Of a stretch of DNA of 64,000 nt, positions 15,905 to 25,015 are shown in pieces. The stretch spans positions 1-64,000 of the forward strand of contig NZ_JAOPXI010000070.1 of the NCBI RefSeq assembly GCF_025965215.1, written 5' to 3'. Each line of letters starts with the position of its first letter. The first letter of the stretch is position 1. The notes under the pieces were generated by a model. The model was not told where the DNA came from. It was given only the letters and a program-made list of their open reading frames with translations, and made no database searches. Both the position numbers and the translations under genes were made by a program. The stretch comes from Marmoricola sp. GTDB taxonomy: Bacteria > Actinomycetota > Actinomycetes > Propionibacteriales > Nocardioidaceae.

Positions 15905-17181
15905 CCGACTCGGGAGCTGTAGCGGACGACGCACCGCAGGAGGTGCCGGGCACCGCAGTCGAGGCGCCGGCAGACCCGCCTGTCGTCCCACCGGACTCTG
16001 GGTCCTCGCCGCGCTCGACGGTCGGCGGCACGATCCTGGTCACGCTCCTCGCCTTCGTCACCGCGCTGGCGATCGGCGCGATCCTGATCGCCGTCTCCGA
16101 CCAGTCGACGCGGGACGCGTCCTCGTACTTCTTCTCCTACCCCTGGGACACGTTCTCCCGGGCCGGATCCGCGATCGGGAACGCCTACAAGGCGCTGTTC
16201 GAGGGTGCGATCTACAACCCGCACACCGCGGCGAACCACACGGCGGCGGGGTACCTCGGGCCGATCTCCGAAACGCTCGTCAACGCGACGCCGCTGATCG
16301 TCGGCGGCCTCTCGGTCGGGCTCGCCTTCCGGGCCGGCCTGTTCAACATCGGTGGCCAGGGCCAGATCATCATGGGCGCGATCTTCGCGGGCTACGTCGG
16401 CTTCCACTGGCACATGAGTGCGCCGTTCCACGTCATCCTGGCGATCCTGGCCGGCATGCTCGGCGGCGGGTTGTGGGGCGGGCTCGCGGGCCTGCTCAAG
16501 GCGCGCACCGGCGCGCACGAGGTGATCACCACGATCATGCTCAACTACATCGCCTTCTTCACCCTCGCCTACCTGTTGTCGGTGCGCGGGTTCCAGGCGC
16601 CGCCGTACGGTCAGGCGATCTCGAACCCGGTCGACGGCAACGTCCACCTCTGGCCGCTGCTGGGCTCGAGCATGCGGGTGCACGCCGGGCTGCTGCTCGC
16701 CCTCGGCGCGTCAGCGTTCGTGTGGTGGCTGCTGAAGTACTCCACGCTCGGCTTCAAGCTGCGCGCGGTCGGGGCCAACCCGTTCGCGGCCCGTACGGCG
16801 GGCATGGGGGTCGAGAACTCCTACGTCACCGTGATGTTCATCGCCGGGGCGCTGTGCGGCCTGGCCGGTGTCAGCCAGATCCTGGGGACGAACACCCAGA
16901 TCACCGGCGACATCGATGCCGGCATCGGGTTCGACGCGATCACGGTGGCGCTGCTCGGCCGGGCCAATGCCGTCGGCATCGTGTTCGCCGGACTCCTGTT
17001 CGGGGCCCTGCACGCCGGAGGCTCCACGATGCAGGCCTACACCCCGATCGACCTGGTCCAGGTCCTTCAGTCCCTGATCGTGCTGTTCATCGCGGCGCCA
17101 GCGGTCATCCGCGCGCTGTACCGGATCAAGGCCACCACCGGATCCAGCGGCGCCGCACTGGCGAAGGGATGGAACGGATGA
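15901..17181 (+). CDS. Nucleoside ABC transporter permease 1
   Basis: This is a 426-residue inner-membrane permease of the BPD_transp_2 family (NupP-like). A Pro/Asp-rich cytoplasmic N-terminus of about 40 residues precedes roughly ten membrane segments. The conserved cytoplasmic-loop region GLAFRAGLFNIGGQGQIIMGA, which contacts the ATPase, is present, as is TLGFKLRAVGANPFAARTAGM. It overlaps the ATPase gene upstream and the second permease gene downstream. It would form the heterodimeric channel with that permease. The substrate assignment follows from the BMP lipoprotein and the downstream cdd-deoA genes. Confidence 0.93.
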   Translation: MTDSGAVADDAPQEVPGTAVEAPADPPVVPPDSGSSPRSTVGGTILVTLLAFVTALAIGAILIAVSDQSTRDASSYFFSYPWDTFSRAGSAIGNAYKALFEGAIYNPHTAANHTAAGYLGPISETLVNATPLIVGGLSVGLAFRAGLFNIGGQGQIIMGAIFAGYVGFHWHMSAPFHVILAILAGMLGGGLWGGLAGLLKARTGAHEVITTIMLNYIAFFTLAYLLSVRGFQAPPYGQAISNPVDGNVHLWPLLGSSMRVHAGLLLALGASAFVWWLLKYSTLGFKLRAVGANPFAARTAGMGVENSYVTVMFIAGALCGLAGVSQILGTNTQITGDIDAGIGFDAITVALLGRANAVGIVFAGLLFGALHAGGSTMQAYTPIDLVQVLQSLIVLFIAAPAVIRALYRIKATTGSSGAALAKGWNG

Positions 17182-18479
17182 CCACCCTGGCCAGCACCGA
17201 GGACGTCGTCGTCGAGCACGACGTGGTCGACACCACCCGCACCGTGGCCCGCCGACTCGGCACCGGCGGGGTGTTCATCGCGCTCGGCGTGGTGACGATC
17301 TGGGCGCTCGGCACCGCAGTGCGTGCCGGGCACAAGACCGCCCTGAAGTTCGACGCCCCGAACACCTACTTCTCGGTGCACAACATCGACGTCCCCGGCC
17401 GGGCGGTGATCATCGCCCTCGGCGTGGTCGTCGTGCTGCTCGGCCTCTGGCAGGCGCTGCGTGGGTTCAGCAAGGGCACACTGCCGATCGCGACCGCGGT
17501 CGTCGGACTCGCCTTCATGGCCGCGTTCCTGTGCTGGGTCTCGGCCAGGGCCCAAGGGACCCAGGTCGACGTACTGGGGCTGATGCAGAACTCGATCGGG
17601 CTGGCCGTGCCGCTGATCCTCGGTGCGCTGGGGGGTGTCATGTGTGAGCGGTCGGGTGTGATCAACGTGGCGATCGAGGGCCAGATGCTCGCGGGCGCCT
17701 GGGCCGCGGCCCTGTTCGGCACCGTCCTGGGCAGTGTGCTGGGACTGGTCTCGGCGGCCGTCGCCGGTGGGCTCATGGGACTGCTCCTGGCGGTCTTCGC
17801 GATCCGCTACCTGGTCAACCAGGTCGTCCTGGGCGTGGTGCTCAACGTCTTCGCCCTGGGGTTGACCGGGTTCTTCTACGACGCGTTCATGCAGCCGAAC
17901 ACCGCCTCGCTGAACACGCCGAAGGTGCTCGGCGAGATCGACGTGCCTGTGCTCAGTCACCTCCCCGTGATCGGCCCGTTGCTGTTCCAGGCCAACCTCG
18001 TGGTCTACCTCGCCTACGTGCTCATCATCGTCGTCGACGTGGCGCTGTTCCGGACCCGCTGGGGCCTGCGCACCCGTGCCGTCGGCGAGCACCCCAAGGC
18101 AGCCGACACCGTGGGCATCAACGTGCTCGCGATGCGTTACCGCAACGTGGTGATCGGCGGAGCGATCGCCGGCCTCGGGGGCGCGTACTTCACGGTCGGC
18201 TCGGTGGGTGGCTTCTCGAAGAACATCACCTCGGGCAACGGCTTCATCGCCTTGGCCGCCCTCATCTTCGGCCGGTGGAGCCCCCGAGGCGCTGTGGCCG
18301 CAGCGTTGCTCTTCGGGTTCGCCCAGGCACTGCAGGTGATGCTGTCGATCACCGTGCCGTCGATCCCGTCGAACTTCCTGCAGATGCTGCCGTATGTCGC
18401 GACGATCGTCGCCGTCGCTGGGCTGGTCGGCAAGGTCCGCGCCCCGGCGGCCGACGGGGAGCCCTATGTCAAGGACTGA
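17178..18479 (+). CDS. Nucleoside ABC transporter permease 2
   Basis: This is a 433-residue second permease (NupQ-like) of the same family as its neighbour. The loop CERSGVINVAIEGQMLAGAWAA and GLRTRAVGEHPKAADTVGIN are the family hallmarks. Compared with typical 300-residue members it has an N-terminal extension with about three extra membrane segments before the core. I used ATG 17178, which overlaps the previous stop (ATGA) and has a GAAGGGA ribosome-binding stretch. ATG 17169 would sit too close to that site. The track ORF starts earlier, within permease 1 in another frame. It is followed after 39 bp by cdd. Confidence 0.92.
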   Translation: MTTLASTEDVVVEHDVVDTTRTVARRLGTGGVFIALGVVTIWALGTAVRAGHKTALKFDAPNTYFSVHNIDVPGRAVIIALGVVVVLLGLWQALRGFSKGTLPIATAVVGLAFMAAFLCWVSARAQGTQVDVLGLMQNSIGLAVPLILGALGGVMCERSGVINVAIEGQMLAGAWAAALFGTVLGSVLGLVSAAVAGGLMGLLLAVFAIRYLVNQVVLGVVLNVFALGLTGFFYDAFMQPNTASLNTPKVLGEIDVPVLSHLPVIGPLLFQANLVVYLAYVLIIVVDVALFRTRWGLRTRAVGEHPKAADTVGINVLAMRYRNVVIGGAIAGLGGAYFTVGSVGGFSKNITSGNGFIALAALIFGRWSPRGAVAAALLFGFAQALQVMLSITVPSIPSNFLQMLPYVATIVAVAGLVGKVRAPAADGEPYVKD

Positions 18480-18518
18480 GCCGGTCGACGCCCGGGAGCA
18501 CCGGAAGGGATACGCGGC

Positions 18519-18920
18519 ATGAACTTCGACTGGGACGTGCTGGTCAGCGCTGCCATCAAGGCGAGGCAGAACGCCTATGCGCCGTACTCGAAATTCCCGG
18601 TGGGCGCGGCTGCCCGGGTCACCGACGGTCGGTTCGTGACCGGCTGCAACGTCGAGAACGCGGCGTACGGCGTCACGCTGTGCGCCGAGTGCGGGCTCAT
18701 CTCGCAGCTGGTGCTCAGCGGTGGCGGTCGGCTCACCCACTTCGTCTGCGTCAACGCGCACGGCGAGGTGCTGATGCCGTGCGGGCGTTGCCGGCAGCTG
18801 CTCTGGGAGCACGGCGGGCCCGAGCTCGAGGTGCTGACCGCGACCGGCGTACGACGGATGGACGAGGTGCTCCCCGACGCGTTCGGTGCCGATGACCTGC
18901 ACATCTCCGGTGGAGGATGA
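18519..18920 (+). CDS. cdd: Cytidine deaminase
   Basis: This is a 133-residue homotetrameric-type zinc enzyme that deaminates cytidine and deoxycytidine to uridine and deoxyuridine. The zinc/catalytic motifs are NVENAAYGVTLCAECG (Cys and catalytic Glu) and PCGRCRQ (two Cys ligands). A GGAAGGGA ribosome-binding site lies upstream of the ATG. It sits between the nucleoside permease and thymidine phosphorylase genes, so imported cytidine can be converted to a phosphorolysable nucleoside immediately. It is one base away from the next start. Confidence 0.96.
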   Translation: MNFDWDVLVSAAIKARQNAYAPYSKFPVGAAARVTDGRFVTGCNVENAAYGVTLCAECGLISQLVLSGGGRLTHFVCVNAHGEVLMPCGRCRQLLWEHGGPELEVLTATGVRRMDEVLPDAFGADDLHISGGG

Positions 18921-18921
18921 C

Positions 18922-20208
18922 ATGAGCGAGCACGACGCCATCGAGGTGATCACCGCCAAGCGGGACGGCGGCGAGCTCACCGACTCCCAGATCGACTGGG
19001 TCGTCGACGCCTACACGCGCGGCATCGTGCGTGACGAGCAGATGTCGGCACTGGCGATGGCGATCCTGCTCAACGGGATGACCAGGCACGAGATCGCCCG
19101 CTGGACCTCGGCGATGATCGCGTCGGGGGAGCGGATGGACCTCTCCGCGATCTCTCGACCGACCGCCGACAAGCACTCGACGGGTGGTGTCGGGGACAAG
19201 ATCACCCTCCCGCTTGCTCCGCTGGTCGCTGCATGCGGGGTCGCAGTCCCTCAGCTCTCCGGGCGGGGCCTGGGGCACACCGGCGGCACGCTGGACAAGC
19301 TCGAGTCGATCAGCGGGTGGAGGGCCTCGCTGACCAACGAGGAGTTCAGCGCGCAGCTCGAGAAGGTCGGCGCCGTGATCTGCGCGGCCGGCGCCGGGCT
19401 CGCGCCGGCCGACAAGAAGCTGTACGCGCTGCGCGACGTCACCGGCACGGTCGAGGCGATCCCGCTGATCGCGAGCTCGATCATGAGCAAGAAGATCGCC
19501 GAGGGCTCGGGATCACTGGTCCTCGACGTCAAGGTCGGGACCGGCGCCTTCATGAAGGACCTTTCCCGCGCTCGCGAGCTGGCCGGGACGATGGTCGCTC
19601 TCGGGAACGACGCGGGCATGCCCACCGTGGCGCTGCTGACCGACATGTCGACGCCGCTGGGGCTCACCGCCGGCAACGCCTTGGAGGTCCGGGAGTCGGT
19701 CGAGGTGCTCGCGGGCGGTGGACCGGCCGACGTCGTCGAGCTGACCCTCGCGCTGGCGACCGAGATGCTCGCCGGAGCCGGCCGCGGTGACGTGGATCCA
19801 GCGGCGGTCCTCGCGTCCGGCGCGGCGATGGACTCGTGGAACGCGATGATTCGGGCCCAGGGAGGCGACCCTGGTGCGCCGCTTCCGGTCGCGCGCGAGA
19901 CCCACGTCGTGGCAGCACCGTCGTCCGGTGTGCTGACCCGGCTCGACGCGATGGCGGTCGGGCTCGCCTCCTGGCGGCTCGGTGCCGGACGGGCGGCCCT
20001 CGGCGATCCGGTGCAGGACGGGGCCGGCGTCGTGTGGCACGCGCGCCCCGGGGACGACGTCACCCAGGGCCAGCCGCTGCTCACCCTGCACACCGACGAA
20101 CCCGAGCGCTTCGACCGGGCGCTGGAGGCACTGTCAGCCGGCTTCGACATCGAGGCCCCAGGGACGGCCTACGAGCCGGCGCCGCTCGTGATCGAACGAC
20201 TGAGCTGA
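18922..20208 (+). CDS. deoA: Thymidine/pyrimidine-nucleoside phosphorylase
   Basis: This 428-residue enzyme phosphorolyses thymidine/deoxyuridine (and possibly uridine) to base plus (deoxy)ribose-1-phosphate. Family signatures are TADKHSTGGVGDK (phosphate site), SGRGLGHTGGTLDKLESI, SSIMSKKIAEGS and VGTGAFMKDL. I used the ATG at 18922, which has GGAGG 5 nt before it; the track start at 18886 lies inside cdd. It is the last gene of the rightward transporter-salvage operon. It converges with the MaoC-like gene 8 bp downstream. Confidence 0.95.
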   Translation: MSEHDAIEVITAKRDGGELTDSQIDWVVDAYTRGIVRDEQMSALAMAILLNGMTRHEIARWTSAMIASGERMDLSAISRPTADKHSTGGVGDKITLPLAPLVAACGVAVPQLSGRGLGHTGGTLDKLESISGWRASLTNEEFSAQLEKVGAVICAAGAGLAPADKKLYALRDVTGTVEAIPLIASSIMSKKIAEGSGSLVLDVKVGTGAFMKDLSRARELAGTMVALGNDAGMPTVALLTDMSTPLGLTAGNALEVRESVEVLAGGGPADVVELTLALATEMLAGAGRGDVDPAAVLASGAAMDSWNAMIRAQGGDPGAPLPVARETHVVAAPSSGVLTRLDAMAVGLASWRLGAGRAALGDPVQDGAGVVWHARPGDDVTQGQPLLTLHTDEPERFDRALEALSAGFDIEAPGTAYEPAPLVIERLS

Positions 20209-20216
20209 ACCAGAAG

Positions 20217-20669
20217 CTAGCCGAGCAGGAGCACGACGGTCTCGGCGACGCACGCCGGCTTGTCCTGGCCCTCGATCTCCACGACGTGACCCACCGTGAG
20301 CTGCTTGCCTGCCGGGATGTCGACGACGGCGTTGATGGTGACGGTGGAGCGGATCCGGGACCCGACCTTCACGGGGTTCGGGAACCGCACCTTGTTGACG
20401 CCGTAGTTCAACTTCGCGCCGGGTGTCTGCAGGTTGAACAGCATCGATCCGAGCCACGGGATCAGGGACAGGGTCAGGTACCCGTGCGCGATGGTGCCGC
20501 CGAACGGGCCGTCCTTGGCCTTCTCGACGTCCACGTGGATCCACTGGTGGTCGCCCGTCGCGTCGGCGAACTCGTTTACGCGTTTCTGGGTGATCGTGAC
20601 CCAGTCGGTGGTACCGATCTCGTGGCCGACTGCCGCTTCGATCTCCTCGAAGGTGGTGAACACACGCAT
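20217..20669 (-). CDS. MaoC-like (R)-specific enoyl-CoA hydratase
   Basis: This is a 150-residue single hot-dog-fold hydratase, probably acting on 2-enoyl-CoA or a related thioester. The catalytic Asp/His dyad is visible in FADATGDHQWIHVD, followed by the FGGTIAHGYLTLSL segment typical of MaoC/NodN/PhaJ-like proteins. It is a stand-alone gene between deoA (convergent) and add (divergent, 36 bp), and is metabolically unrelated to them. The start is the ATG before RVFTTFEEIE. The track ORF extends upstream through the add start. The physiological substrate cannot be read from the sequence. Confidence 0.87.
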   Translation of the reverse strand: MRVFTTFEEIEAAVGHEIGTTDWVTITQKRVNEFADATGDHQWIHVDVEKAKDGPFGGTIAHGYLTLSLIPWLGSMLFNLQTPGAKLNYGVNKVRFPNPVKVGSRIRSTVTINAVVDIPAGKQLTVGHVVEIEGQDKPACVAETVVLLLG

Positions 20670-20705
20670 GGGTGACGCTCCTGGATCGGGATGCTTGGAT
20701 GAGGC

Positions 20706-21788
20706 ATGGCAGAACTTACCGCTGCGGCCCTCGGTCTGGTCCCGAAGGTCTTGCTCCATGATCACCTCGACGGCGGACTGAGACCAGCAACGGTCCTCGA
20801 GCTGGCCGCGGAGATCGGGCACGAGCTGCCGGCGGCTGATGCCGAGTCACTCGGGCGGTGGTTCACCGAATCCGCGGATTCGGGCTCGCTGGTGCGTTAC
20901 CTCGAGACCTTCCAGCACACCGTCGCGGTGATGCAGTCGGCCGAGAACCTTCGCAGGGTGGCGCGTGAGTGCGTGGAGGACCTGGCCGCCGACGGTGTCG
21001 TGTACGCCGAGATCCGGTACGCCCCCGAGCAGCACCTCGAGGGCGGACTCACGCTCGCGGAGGTCGTGGAGGCGGTGCAGGCCGGCTTCGAGGACGGGCA
21101 GTCGGCCTCGGGGCGTTCTCGCGGGAGACCGATCGTCGTACGCCAGCTCCTGACCGCGATGCGGCACCAGGCGAACTCCCGCGAGATCGCCGAGCTGGTC
21201 GTCGCGTACCGCGATCGCGGTGTGGTCGGCTTCGACATCGCCGGCGCCGAGGCCGGCTATCCGCCGACCCGGCACCTGGATGCGTTCGAATACCTGCAGC
21301 GCGAGAACGCGCACTTCACCATCCATGCCGGCGAGGCCTTCGGACTGCCCTCGATCTGGGAGGCGATCCAGTGGTGCGGGGCCGATCGGCTCGGACACGG
21401 CGTGCGGATCATCGACGACATCAGCGTCGAGCCGGACGGCTCGGTGAGCCTGGGACGGCTGGCGGCGTACGTGCGGGACAAGCGGATCCCGCTCGAGCTG
21501 TGCCCGCACTCCAACATCCAGACCGGTGCCGCCGCATCGATTGCCGAGCACCCGATCGGACTGCTGGTCCAGCTGCGCTTCCGGGTCACGCTCAACACCG
21601 ACAACCGGTTGATGAGCGGGACGTCGATGAGTCGTGAGATGGGCGCACTGGTCGATGCCTTCGGCTACGGGCTGGACGACCTCCAGTGGATGACGGTCAA
21701 CGCGATGAAGTCGGCGTTCCTCGGGTTCGAGGAGCGGCTCGCGCTGATCAACAGCGTGATCAAGCCCGGCTATGCCGCGCTCCGCTGA
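20706..21788 (+). CDS. add: Adenosine deaminase
   Basis: This is a 360-residue zinc hydrolase that converts (deoxy)adenosine to (deoxy)inosine, the substrate of the PNP encoded at 33725. Zinc and catalytic motifs are [12 protein letters not shown], the HAGEAFG active-site block, DRLGHGVRI and [15 protein letters not shown]. The start ATG is preceded by a weak ATGAGG sequence. It is divergent from the MaoC-like gene and ends one base before the convergent MpaB-like gene. It completes the set of deaminases in this nucleoside region. Confidence 0.96.
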   Translation: MAELTAAALGLVPKVLLHDHLDGGLRPATVLELAAEIGHELPAADAESLGRWFTESADSGSLVRYLETFQHTVAVMQSAENLRRVARECVEDLAADGVVYAEIRYAPEQHLEGGLTLAEVVEAVQAGFEDGQSASGRSRGRPIVVRQLLTAMRHQANSREIAELVVAYRDRGVVGFDIAGAEAGYPPTRHLDAFEYLQRENAHFTIHAGEAFGLPSIWEAIQWCGADRLGHGVRIIDDISVEPDGSVSLGRLAAYVRDKRIPLELCPHSNIQTGAAASIAEHPIGLLVQLRFRVTLNTDNRLMSGTSMSREMGALVDAFGYGLDDLQWMTVNAMKSAFLGFEERLALINSVIKPGYAALR

Positions 21789-22703
21789 TCACATCGGACG
21801 GAGGTCGATGACCCTCCGAAGGCGCTGACGGTCGCGCTCGAGGCGGCGGGCCTCGTAGGCGATCGGGAAGTAGCGCAGTCGCTCGGGGAGCAACGGAACC
21901 AACCTGCCCACGACCCGGCCGAAGATCCGCAGCTGCAACTCCTGGCGCCGGCTCCAACCGACATCGAGCTTCGTGCGAGCCACCTCGGGCAGCGTGCCGA
22001 CCACGGAGAGGTACTGCACGTACCCGATCGGGTTGATCAGCGCGTTCCACAGCGGACGCAGCCAGCGAGGCGTGCCGAGCGGCGGCCCGGGATGGCGTAC
22101 GCCGACGAGGAAGTCCTGTGCCACGTTGTTGGTGTCGAGCTGCTCGGCGACCTTGGCGTCGAAGAACGTCACGAACTCGGCGTACGTCGGCGGGATCTCC
22201 TTCTCGGCGACCTTGAAGCCGCGCATGAGCTGCTTCATCTCCTCGTACATCGCATCGACGTCGCTGCCGCCTCGATGGGTGCCGAAGTACTTCTCGCCCA
22301 CGGTGAAGGCGTGCACGCCGGTCAGGAGCACCCAGGCCCACGGGCCCGAGGACAGTGCGGTGTGCCGGACGCCGTTGTCGTCGACAGCGTCGAGGGTCGA
22401 GTGCATCTCGCGGAGTCGTTCGACCTCGGCCAGCGACTCCTCGTCGGCGTAGACCCACATCATCACCGAGGCCAGGCTGCGCAGGCCGCGGCCGATCGGG
22501 TCGGTCCGGAAGGTGGAGTGCTTGTCGACGACTGCGGCGATCGACGGCTCCATCGTCTGAAGCAGGAACGCGCTGCCGCTGGTGAACGAGAAGGTGATCA
22601 TCCCGACGCCGTCCCAGAGGATGCCACCGGGTTCCGCGCAGCGGCGCGGCCGATCGGTCTCCGTAGTGCGCTCGACATCGCGGGCGGGCAGGGTGCTGGT
22701 CAT
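21789..22703 (-). CDS. MpaB-family (DUF2236) oxygenase-like protein
   Basis: This is a 304-residue protein of the DUF2236/MpaB family, which includes haem-dependent oxygenases such as latex-clearing protein. Features include an N-terminal GILWDGVGMITF, a conserved LLTGVHAFTVGEKYFG helix with a candidate haem-ligand histidine, and PTYAEFVTFFD. Its start overlaps the stop of the upstream TetR gene (ATGA), so regulator and oxygenase form an operon. The regulator has an operator in its own promoter, suggesting substrate induction. The substrate is unknown. It is clearly diverged from the second DUF2236 gene at 43361. Confidence 0.78.
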   Translation of the reverse strand: MTSTLPARDVERTTETDRPRRCAEPGGILWDGVGMITFSFTSGSAFLLQTMEPSIAAVVDKHSTFRTDPIGRGLRSLASVMMWVYADEESLAEVERLREMHSTLDAVDDNGVRHTALSSGPWAWVLLTGVHAFTVGEKYFGTHRGGSDVDAMYEEMKQLMRGFKVAEKEIPPTYAEFVTFFDAKVAEQLDTNNVAQDFLVGVRHPGPPLGTPRWLRPLWNALINPIGYVQYLSVVGTLPEVARTKLDVGWSRRQELQLRIFGRVVGRLVPLLPERLRYFPIAYEARRLERDRQRLRRVIDLRPM

Positions 22704-23323
22704 CGGGTCTGTCCTTCGGCGGTGGAGAGCTTGACGAACGGTGCGAGGTGATCGCGGACGAAGCTCCGGGTCTCGGCTTCCGTCAGCGGGCTGGCGGCGG
22801 GCGTGAGGATCTCGGAGTGTGCCAACCGGGTGAGCCAGTCCGCCACCGGCGCGACGTCGTACGCCGGCAGGTGGCCGTCGTCCTGGAGGCGCACCAGGAA
22901 CGCAGCCAGGTAGGCACGACCCATGTCGAGCAGGGGTCCGGCCTCGAGGGTGAGGCGGGGGAGGACGGTCTCGGGCTCGGTGGCGAGGACCCGTTGCAGC
23001 AGCTGGTTGTCACGCAGGCGGTGGCTGACTACGGCGTAGAGCTGGGTCAGTTGGTGCAACGGGGGAGCGGTGCGGTCGACCTTGGCGTCGATGTAGCCGA
23101 GATCGCGCTGTGCCTCCCGCAGGCCGACGGCCATCACCACCTCGGACTTCTGGGCGTAGCGGCGGTAGAGCGTTGCCGGGCTGATGCCGGCGCGCCGGGC
23201 GATCTCGCCCATGCTGGTGCGCCGGATCCCGAAGTCGAGAAACGCAGCCAGCGCAGCATCGAGCCCCGGATCGCGGTCGTCGAGCGTGTTGCTCGCCGCC
23301 CTGAGGTCGGTGTCCAGCGTCAT
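22700..23323 (-). CDS. TetR-family regulator of the adjacent MpaB-like gene
   Basis: This is a 207-residue repressor with an N-terminal TetR helix-turn-helix (FGIRRTSMGEIARRAGISPATLYRRYAQKSEVV) and a variable all-helical ligand-binding domain. I chose ATG 23323 because the ORF extension upstream would begin inside the palindromic operator at 23333-23362. That operator lies 10 bp upstream and implies autoregulation. The stop overlaps the start of the MpaB-like gene, so both are co-transcribed. The likely effector is the oxygenase substrate or product. Confidence 0.87.
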   Translation of the reverse strand: MTLDTDLRAASNTLDDRDPGLDAALAAFLDFGIRRTSMGEIARRAGISPATLYRRYAQKSEVVMAVGLREAQRDLGYIDAKVDRTAPPLHQLTQLYAVVSHRLRDNQLLQRVLATEPETVLPRLTLEAGPLLDMGRAYLAAFLVRLQDDGHLPAYDVAPVADWLTRLAHSEILTPAASPLTEAETRSFVRDHLAPFVKLSTAEGQTR

Positions 23324-23332
23324 GGGTGCCCC

Positions 23333-23362
23333 AATGAGAGAAAGTATGAAAACTCTCTCATT
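23333..23362. promoter_or_regulatory. TetR operator: inverted repeat AATGAGAG-N14-CTCTCATT
   Basis: Two perfect 8-bp arms lie in a locally AT-rich stretch immediately before the TetR start. The position would block the promoter of the tetR-mpaB operon. Confidence 0.65.
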
Positions 23363-23376
23363 CATTCACAGCGGGG

Positions 23377-24383
23377 TCAAGAGCCCGGTGGGTGAACGGG
23401 TCTGCGGGTGAGGTCCGTCGTGCCGGTTTGGTCGCGGAGGTAGTGGTAGCCGTAGGGGCTTCGCCACAGGAAGGTGCCGGGTTCGATCATCGTGTAGCTC
23501 CAGCCGCCGAAGGTCTTGAGGCGGTGGTGGGGCCGGCACAGGGAACCGAGGTTGGCGGTGGTGGTCTCGTCGGGTGGCCCGTTGGGGTCGTAGGGCTCGA
23601 TGTGGTCGAGATCGGCTGTCCTGGCTGAGCGGTTGCAGTGGGCGAACACGCAGGTCTGGTCGCGCAGGATGACTTGTTCGCGCAGGGCCGCAGAGGGTTG
23701 GTAGCCGGTGCTGGTGATCGGTGTGTTGAGGTTGATGACCGGCTTGATGGTGACCTGGGAGGATCCGCACCAGGTGCGGATCTGCTCGACGGTCAGCAGG
23801 CCGTGGCCCTCGACCTTGGCCAGCCCGGAGTCGTCGAGGTGAACCTACAGGGTGAGATCACGGCAGTGGTTTCGAGACGTTTGCTGGGCAACCTCAAGCA
23901 CTGGCACGGGCAGCGGCTGTTCGCCGCGGGTCAGGATGCCCAGGGGCTGCGGCCCGGCGGGTGTTCAGGGAGTCCTCGCAGCCCAGGTTGGCCAGCTGGG
24001 CTGCACCGGCCGCGATGGCATCGTCGAGGTCGAGGGCATCGGCCAGGTCGAGCTCGCCCCACACCGCCAAGGTCCCGTTGAAGGAGACCTAGCCGCGGCA
24101 GCGCCGCGGTGCCGATCTTGGGGGCATGACCCGCGACCTGGGCATCGACGAACGCAGCCGCCTCCATCGACAGGCACATGGTCTCGGGGGCGACGTTGCG
24201 TGCCCGCCGGGTCACCGGCGCATCACCCCACCTGGCCGCAGCCTCTGGATCGGTGACCTGATTGAGCACCGCCCATTCCACCGCGGCCACCAGCACCCCA
24301 GCCTCAGCACGATCGGCCTCAGCACGCTGACGTCGAGCCTCAGCCAGAACGGCCCGAAGACCAAGGCTAGTGGGCGACGTCAT
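23377..24383 (-). pseudogene. Decayed DUF222-HNH endonuclease-like gene (13E12 type)
   Basis: Reading leftward, the gene begins MTSPTSLGLRAVLAEARRQ with a DUF222-like helical region and ends with an HNH domain (CVFAHCNRSARTADLDHIEPY and CRPHHRLKT). The reading frame is broken three times. A frameshift near 24085-24095 separates TAALPRL from the expected continuation FNGTLAVWGELDLADAL. A second frameshift, near 23941-23950, is a C-run in GCAGCCCCTGGG. A nonsense TAG lies at 23845-23847, where family members have Tyr. The remaining length (about 335 codons) is also shorter than usual. The HNH part alone is an open ORF (23377-23649) but lacks its N-terminal domain. These proteins are multi-copy and mobile-like in actinobacteria. 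Confidence 0.85.
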
Positions 24384-24441
24384 GCAGAGACTCTAGGAAC
24401 CCCCACCGACAGAAAAGCCCTAGGAACAAGGGGAAAGTACC

Positions 24442-24999
24442 TCAAACGAGTAACAGATTGATCTCGATGTAGCCGACCTCAGGAGATACGACCCGGCATC
24501 CCGATACCACCGCTCGATCCACCACCCGACGCTGGTGCAGCGCGAGGCGAAGGCCCCGACGAAGGAGCACGAGTGGTGGCTTGCGGTGCTCCCGAAGGTC
24601 GCGGCCCAGCCGTCGTACGAAGGTGAGCACCGGGTGCTGGGTCACGCAGACCGCGTCGGCAAGGAGTCCGAGGCGGCGGCACTCAGCCACGATCTCGGGA
24701 GCGAAGATGCCCTCGGCGAGGAAGTACTGACTGCCGGCGAGGTCGAGCCGGTGCAGGCCGGTACGCCGACTCGTCGAGATGTCGTAGGTCGGCACCTCGG
24801 CGGTCCCCGACGTTGCCAGCTCGAGGATGGCTGCCACGGCGGCTGCCGTGTTCCACGATTCGGGGGAGTCCCAGTCGACGTTCGGGTCGTCGCCGTCCTT
24901 GTAGAAGTCGTCGAGGTTCAGGGTGGGCAGTCCGAGCCGCCGGCAGAGACGTGACTTCCCGGAGCCGGACGGCCCGGCGACGACGATGACTTGAGGCAA
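24442..24999 (-). CDS. Uridine kinase-like P-loop kinase
   Basis: This is a 185-residue small-molecule kinase with a Walker A at the extreme N-terminus (VVAGPSGSGKSRL), LNLDDFYKDGDDPNVDWDSPESW and PTYDISTSRRTG. These match actinobacterial uridine kinase-like proteins that phosphorylate nucleosides using ATP. It starts with TTG at 24999, 16 bp after the short aldehyde dehydrogenase gene, so it is probably the last gene of the deoC operon and read by coupling. Role inferred: salvage branch competing with catabolism. The C-terminal residues run into a locally AT-richer stretch near the decayed HNH gene, but I cannot show truncation. Confidence 0.8.
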   Translation of the reverse strand: MPQVIVVAGPSGSGKSRLCRRLGLPTLNLDDFYKDGDDPNVDWDSPESWNTAAAVAAILELATSGTAEVPTYDISTSRRTGLHRLDLAGSQYFLAEGIFAPEIVAECRRLGLLADAVCVTQHPVLTFVRRLGRDLREHRKPPLVLLRRGLRLALHQRRVVDRAVVSGCRVVSPEVGYIEINLLLV

Positions 25000-25015
25000 C
25001 CTCCCAGACCCTCGT

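Noticed and set aside
24442-24999. Truncation of the uridine kinase C-terminus by the HNH element
   Set aside because: The last 20 residues are unusual, but the family tail is variable and no frame break can be shown.
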